Source: Candidatus Methanoplasma reticulitermitis (GTDB taxonomy: Archaea > Thermoplasmatota > Thermoplasmata > Methanomassiliicoccales > Methanomethylophilaceae). Taken from it: a stretch of 16,948 nucleotides of DNA. Positions 14,171 to 16,948 of the stretch are shown here, piece by piece. The DNA lies in the NCBI GenBank assembly GCA_031287135.1, contig JAITTK010000111.1, forward strand, positions 1-16,948. The letters run 5' to 3'. Position 1 is the first letter of the stretch. The number at the start of each line of letters is the position of its first letter. The notes below the pieces were generated by a model. That model ran no database searches and had not been told where the DNA came from. It saw only the letters and a list, made by a program, of their open reading frames with translations. The translations under genes and the position numbers were made by a program.

Positions 14171-14478
14171 AGGTTCTTTACGTACTCTTTGATGTCTTCT
14201 TTTTCTCTCAGCCCGACCAGAGTCTCGGCGAGGACCCCCTTCTTGAATATGAGCAACGTCGGTATGGCCCTTATTCCGAACCTTACGGATATCGCCTGGT
14301 TCTCGTCCACGTTGAGTTTCGCCACACCGGCCTGGCCTTTCAATTCCGTTGAGAGGTCCTCCATTATCGGGGTCATTCTCCTGCACGGTCCGCACCAGGG
14401 TGCCCAGCAATCTATGATCGCTATGTCGTTATCCGCTACGAACTTATCAAAAGTGCTTTCTGTTAATTCCGTGACCAT
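14167..14478 (-). CDS. trx: thioredoxin
   Basis: This is a classical 103-residue thioredoxin that reduces protein disulfides in the cytosol. The active site is APWCGPCRRM (Cys-Gly-Pro-Cys), followed by VDENQ, FGIRAIPTLLIFKKG (with the conserved cis-proline) and a helical C-terminus. The ATG at 14478 is the start. A strong Shine-Dalgarno sequence AAGGTGG lies just upstream, and the GTG three codons earlier belongs to it. The stop overlaps the trxB start, so the two are coupled and the reductase is most likely its dedicated partner. The promoter is shared head to head with the PRC-barrel gene. Confidence 0.96.
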   Translation of the reverse strand: MVTELTESTFDKFVADNDIAIIDCWAPWCGPCRRMTPIMEDLSTELKGQAGVAKLNVDENQAISVRFGIRAIPTLLIFKKGVLAETLVGLREKEDIKEYVKNL

Positions 14479-14504
14479 TGTATCCACCTTTTACGTACCG
14501 CGAT

Positions 14505-14513
14505 GATTATAAG
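14505..14513 (-). promoter_or_regulatory. TATA box of the trx-trxB-regulator operon
   Basis: The minus strand reads CTTATAATC, centred about 31 bases before the trx ATG. The following leader carries the Shine-Dalgarno sequence only if transcription starts a few bases early, so the exact start site needs mapping. Confidence 0.55.
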
Positions 14514-14516
14514 GGG

Positions 14517-14524
14517 TTAAATAG
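14517..14524 (+). promoter_or_regulatory. TATA box of the second PRC-barrel gene
   Basis: TTAAATAG is centred about 29 bases before the ATG at 14550 and predicts a leaderless mRNA. It lies only a few bases from the oppositely oriented trx box, so the two promoters probably compete or are co-regulated. Confidence 0.5.
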
Positions 14525-14549
14525 ATTTAGAATAACGGATCGGACGAAA

Positions 14550-14795
14550 ATGCTGGAGAGGATAAGCGATGTGAAGGGTCTGGAGATATACACCCCGTCC
14601 GGCATACTGGTCGGCATTGTCGATGAAGTCATAATAGACATCGCAAAGATGGCGGCGGATGCGTTGTTCGTGGCAGATGCGAATCCGGTGCTTGCGGATG
14701 AGAAAGTGTCGATAAGCATACCCCTTAGATGGGTCCAGAGCATCGGGGACGTGATAATCCTCAACAGGTTCCCGAATGAAGTGATATCCCCTTAA
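14550..14795 (+). CDS. PRC-barrel domain protein (second copy)
   Basis: The 81-residue protein is a stand-alone PRC barrel: ISDVKGLEIYTPSGILVG, then VDEVIIDIAKMAADALFV, and the SISIPLRWVQSIGDVIIL ending. This is a different subtype from the one after cdc48 and is typical of the short archaeal PRC proteins. An upstream in-frame TTG at 14478 would add 24 residues of non-conserved sequence overlapping the trx start. The ATG at 14550 is preferred because it matches the family start (MLERISDVKG) and sits about 29 bases after a TATA box. It converges on the HD-domain gene, leaving a two-base gap. Function is unknown. Binding to RNA or a protein partner is the usual guess. Confidence 0.85.
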   Translation: MLERISDVKGLEIYTPSGILVGIVDEVIIDIAKMAADALFVADANPVLADEKVSISIPLRWVQSIGDVIILNRFPNEVISP

Positions 14796-14797
14796 GG

Positions 14798-15367
14798 TCA
14801 GTCTTCGATCCATCTGAGTTTGGGGTACTCTCCGATTATATCCGGAATCACGTCGAGGTCCATACCGTAAAGTTTCGAGAGTTCCCAGTGCAGGGCATCC
14901 ATCCTGTCGGCGCCCCTGAATGCGCCTTTGTTCCTGAGCTTGTCCGCCGAATGCGAATGGCCGACCACCCTGTTGTCGCTTACCAGATTGTCCGCGTGCG
15001 CGACGATCTTCTCCTCGACGGTCCGCGGTATGTAATCTCCGGGAGGAAGCCCCATCTCCTTTATATCGTCGTCATCGAGTCCCGCGCCGATGTGTTTCTT
15101 CACTATATCGGCAAGCTCTTCGGGATAACCCATCCCATTGATTATCTGGCTCCCTATGAGCGCGTGCATCATCCCGTTGTCGACCGATCTGCCTATATCA
15201 TGCAGGAGGGAGCCGGCCATGACCATCTGCCGGTCGGCTTTTATCATGCTTAGCATCTCCTCTGCCACAGCGCCCACCGTGCAGCAATGCACGATAACGC
15301 GCCTCTTACATCCTGCTTCTTCCAATATTTGCAGGCAATTCTGTTCGTCAGGTATGTTTCTCGACAA
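14798..15367 (-). CDS. HD-domain (HDIG-type) phosphohydrolase-like protein
   Basis: The 189-residue protein carries a metal-dependent HD domain: His27, His56-Asp57 (SLLHDIGR), His68 (MMHALIGS), His92 (KKHIGAG) and Asp126 (AHADNL). These residues bind divalent metals and hydrolyse phosphoesters in HD enzymes. It resembles the archaeal HDIG family (TIGR00295-like), whose substrate is unknown to me. It starts at a TTG, as no ATG is available in the right place, with a purine-rich GGGAAG upstream. It overlaps the end of trm56 by 20 bases, so it depends on trm56 translation. This points to a nucleotide or RNA-related role, by inference only. Confidence 0.85.
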   Translation of the reverse strand: MSRNIPDEQNCLQILEEAGCKRRVIVHCCTVGAVAEEMLSMIKADRQMVMAGSLLHDIGRSVDNGMMHALIGSQIINGMGYPEELADIVKKHIGAGLDDDDIKEMGLPPGDYIPRTVEEKIVAHADNLVSDNRVVGHSHSADKLRNKGAFRGADRMDALHWELSKLYGMDLDVIPDIIGEYPKLRWIED

Positions 15368-15866
15368 CCGTCTTCCCTCTCTCGTTAGGTAGCACCGTCA
15401 TCTGCCCATCGCGGTCAGAGTATAGATTATTGCCGTCTGTCAGCCTGTCCAGGAAGATGGCCAACGCGGCTATCTCCGAATGAGGCTGGTTGCCCACGGA
15501 GACATTGTGGTCCGCCGCCTGATATACATCGGGCGGTACCTTCTCGGCACCTACGACTATCAGCAGGTCCTTATCTCTCGAGACCTTCGGAAGGGCTTCG
15601 TCCACCCTCTGCCCGTACATGGTGAGGTGGATGATCTCCCCATCGAATTCCTTCAGCATCTTCTTCCAGGATACCCCTGTCTCTATGCTGTAATTCCCGC
15701 CGAAACGCCCGACGACGCTCCTTATGTTCTCTTCGAGCGTCCTATCCTCGGCATCAACGAATATTCCCGATGCACCGAGAGCACGCGAAGACAGTGCCAC
15801 ATGGGTAGTCACTCTTTTATCTCTCTGCGGACGGTGACCGATCCTCAGTATCCAGATATCGGGCAT
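15348..15866 (-). CDS. trm56: tRNA (cytidine-56-2'-O)-methyltransferase, aTrm56
   Basis: Trm56 is an archaeal SPOUT enzyme that methylates the ribose of C56 in the T loop of tRNA. The 172-residue length fits. Diagnostic motifs are RIGHRPQRDKRVTTHVAL (8-25) and the knot motifs VVGAEKVPPDVY (104-115) and VSVGNQPHSEIAALAIFLD (122-140). The tRNA-Phe in this window has C at the equivalent T-loop position (TTCGAGC), so it is a possible substrate. The gene begins one base after the winged-helix regulator and overlaps the HD gene at its end, forming a three-gene operon. Confidence 0.95.
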   Translation of the reverse strand: MPDIWILRIGHRPQRDKRVTTHVALSSRALGASGIFVDAEDRTLEENIRSVVGRFGGNYSIETGVSWKKMLKEFDGEIIHLTMYGQRVDEALPKVSRDKDLLIVVGAEKVPPDVYQAADHNVSVGNQPHSEIAALAIFLDRLTDGNNLYSDRDGQMTVLPNERGKTVVEKHT

Positions 15867-15867
15867 C

Positions 15868-16368
15868 TTACTCTTCTCTGATGAGCTCTATCCTGTGGCC
15901 TCTGTAGTCCATCTTCACCGATCTTCTGACAAGGCTTTTGAGCATAGTCGACGAAAGGCCCAGTGCCTCCGCGACATCGCCGGAGAACCGTCCGCCCTTG
16001 CCTACTTCGGCGAGTATCTTCGTCTCTATTTCGCCATACTCTTTCTCATCCATCATCGCGGCGGCCAAGACATCGCTGATCTCATAGACGGGCCACTGTG
16101 CGTTGATGTTGAACGAAGTATAGTATGTATGATATGATTTCTCGGGATAGCCGCCCCCTACCGAAAGCCATCGCGTCTCCACAAGCTTCATCTTCTCGAA
16201 AAATATAATGGCGTCTCTGCCTTCGGGACCGAACTTCTTCTCGATATCGTCAGCAGTCTTCCATTCAAGGGTCACCTCTTTAAGCACGTCTCTCTTTACT
16301 GGCGTATCAACAGATCGGAGCATTGGAACCAGTTCCGATGGCTCATTAATGACCTTAATCCTGTTCAT
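15868..16368 (-). CDS. winged-helix (ArsR-like) regulator, first gene of trm56 operon
   Basis: The 166-residue protein has an N-terminal winged-helix fold (TPVKRDVLKEVTLEWKTADD, then GRDAIIFFEKMKLVETRW and a YHTYYTSFNIN wing). A second helix-turn-helix-like stretch near the C-terminus (FSGDVAEALGLSSTMLKSLV) suggests two DNA-binding elements or a paired wHTH. No metal-binding cysteines are present. The ATG at 16368 lies about 29 bases from a TATA box, so the mRNA should be leaderless. trm56 begins one base after its stop. It may regulate its own operon, but no operator is obvious. Confidence 0.82.
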   Translation of the reverse strand: MNRIKVINEPSELVPMLRSVDTPVKRDVLKEVTLEWKTADDIEKKFGPEGRDAIIFFEKMKLVETRWLSVGGGYPEKSYHTYYTSFNINAQWPVYEISDVLAAAMMDEKEYGEIETKILAEVGKGGRFSGDVAEALGLSSTMLKSLVRRSVKMDYRGHRIELIREE

Positions 16369-16392
16369 AAGGGTTTCCCTAATGAGTAGAAA

Positions 16393-16402
16393 AGTATATA
16401 AC
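16393..16402 (-). promoter_or_regulatory. TATA box of the regulator-trm56-HD operon
   Basis: The minus strand reads GTTATATACT, centred about 29 bases before the ATG at 16368. This is the clearest TATA box in the window. Confidence 0.65.
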
Positions 16403-16456
16403 GATTATCAGGCAACGCGCTACTTTCGCGGTCTTTGGGCGAGAATCGCTATCTAG

Positions 16457-16466
16457 TCTATATATG
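16457..16466 (+). promoter_or_regulatory. possible TATA box upstream of the NrdG-like ORF
   Basis: TCTATATATG is TATA-like and lies about 110 bases before the ATG at 16576. If used, the leader would be about 85-90 bases, unlike the leaderless genes around it. Within this leader are the 10-bp palindrome ATGTCGACAT (16539-16548) and a direct repeat GCCGCCGAA (16520-16528 and 16554-16562). Confidence 0.3.
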
Positions 16467-16575
16467 ATTGTTCGAAAACGGACCCCCGACGACCACAATT
16501 GCATTGAGGAAAAAACCACGCCGCCGAAGGGAGACATCATGTCGACATCATCTGCCGCCGAAATTGGGCGTAAAC

Positions 16576-16948
16576 ATGCTGACCGATGCATACCCTGAAG
16601 AATCGCACATGAGAATCATGCTCTACACGGGCCACGAACACGAGGAAATCGGCTCAAACCCGTTGTTCAGCGCTATATGCGGGATACCTGATATCCTGGT
16701 GATCGGGAGATATCGTGCGTCGGAAAGGAACATCAACCTCACTTGGCGCGGCTCCGAGAATCAACGCATTGTGATCAGAGGCGACACAGACATGCCTCCG
16801 GACTCCAATCACCTGGAGCTGAGGATCGATGAATACGGAGACATAACACATCTGGGGTATCCAGACGAGTTCCTCCCCGACGGCACGCGCACTGTGCAGA
16901 ACACTGAGCATAACCGCCCTCTGCGTCTGCCACTAATTCCACCTGGGA
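16576..16948 (+). pseudogene. NrdG-like radical-SAM protein, C-terminal half only (3' partial)
   Basis: This reading frame is open to the right edge of the window. Its protein resembles the second half of anaerobic ribonucleotide-reductase activating proteins and related radical-SAM enzymes. Visible motifs are IMLYTGHEHEEI (14-25), PDILVIGRYRAS (38-49), LTWRGSENQRIV (55-66) and a final ITHLGYPDEF (90-99). In the family, the cluster-binding CxxxCxxC or CxxxCxxCx motif lies about 80-100 residues before the YTG motif. Here no such motif is found in any frame upstream, and the stop at 16465 closes this frame. The region between contains promoter-like DNA instead. The gene is therefore probably a 5'-truncated remnant, though a short functional protein starting at 16576 or 16609 is possible. 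The true end lies outside the window. Confidence 0.55.

Noticed and set aside
14171..14410. N-terminal 80-residue extension of trxB
   Set aside because: The extension overlaps the thioredoxin gene in another frame and is not homologous to reductases. The ATG at 14170 overlaps the trx stop and begins right before the FAD motif.
1..16948. CRISPR array, defence system, prophage or insertion sequence
   Set aside because: No regularly spaced repeats, transposase, integrase or cas-like genes were seen. The window is dominated by conserved housekeeping genes. The Vsr-like domain of the HdrD protein lacks catalytic residues and is not evidence of a restriction system.

Overview
The window looks like a chromosomal segment of a euryarchaeon, most likely of the Thermoplasmata/Methanomassiliicoccales type. 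This is an inference from gene content. It combines a bacterial-type DNA gyrase A, archaeal information-processing genes (Cdc48/VAT with a proteasome-docking tail, Elp3, an aLhr2-like helicase, aTrm56, a DUF531-type protein), an HdrD-like heterodisulfide reductase protein (a methanogen trait) and archaeal promoters. Many genes have an A/T-rich TATA-like box about 29-32 bp upstream of the start codon, as expected for leaderless mRNAs. No rRNA, CRISPR array, insertion sequence or phage gene was seen.

Layout. 1-731 (+): the 3' end of gyrA overlapping a small two-helix membrane protein. 783-858 (+): tRNA-Phe(GAA) with its own TATA box, encoded CCA and a T-run. 919-1625 (+): a 60-aa unknown protein coupled to a DUF531/SPOUT-like protein. 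1619-2638 (-): purM. 2639-2907: an intergenic region with two divergent promoters. 2908-3591 (+): an FtsJ/RlmE 2'-O-methyltransferase. 3592-8114 (-): an HdrD-like Fe-S protein with an unusual C-terminal nuclease-like domain, followed by an aLhr2-like helicase. 8277-10716 (+): cdc48 and a PRC-barrel protein. 10702-12722 (-): a winged-helix regulator translationally coupled to elp3. 12767-14478 (-): thioredoxin, thioredoxin reductase and an HTH regulator, joined by ATGA overlaps, with a one-base frameshift in a G7 run at the start of the regulator. 14550-14795 (+): a second PRC-barrel protein. 14798-16368 (-): a winged-helix regulator, trm56 and an HD-domain protein. 16576-16948 (+): the C-terminal half of an NrdG-like radical-SAM protein without its cluster-binding half, running off the window.

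How the genes work together. Much of the window concerns RNA modification and turnover (FtsJ, aLhr2, Elp3, Trm56, probably DUF531, tRNA-Phe) and redox chemistry (HdrD-like protein, Trx/TrxB). Two of the RNA-modification genes sit in operons led by small winged-helix regulators. The gene order is very tight: same-strand neighbours overlap by ATGA or are separated by a few bases, and convergent genes meet with overlapping or abutting stop codons.

The most interesting items are the HdrD-like protein fused to a Vsr/DUF559-like domain that appears to lack its catalytic residues, the thioredoxin reductase lacking recognisable NADPH motifs, and the G7 frameshift.
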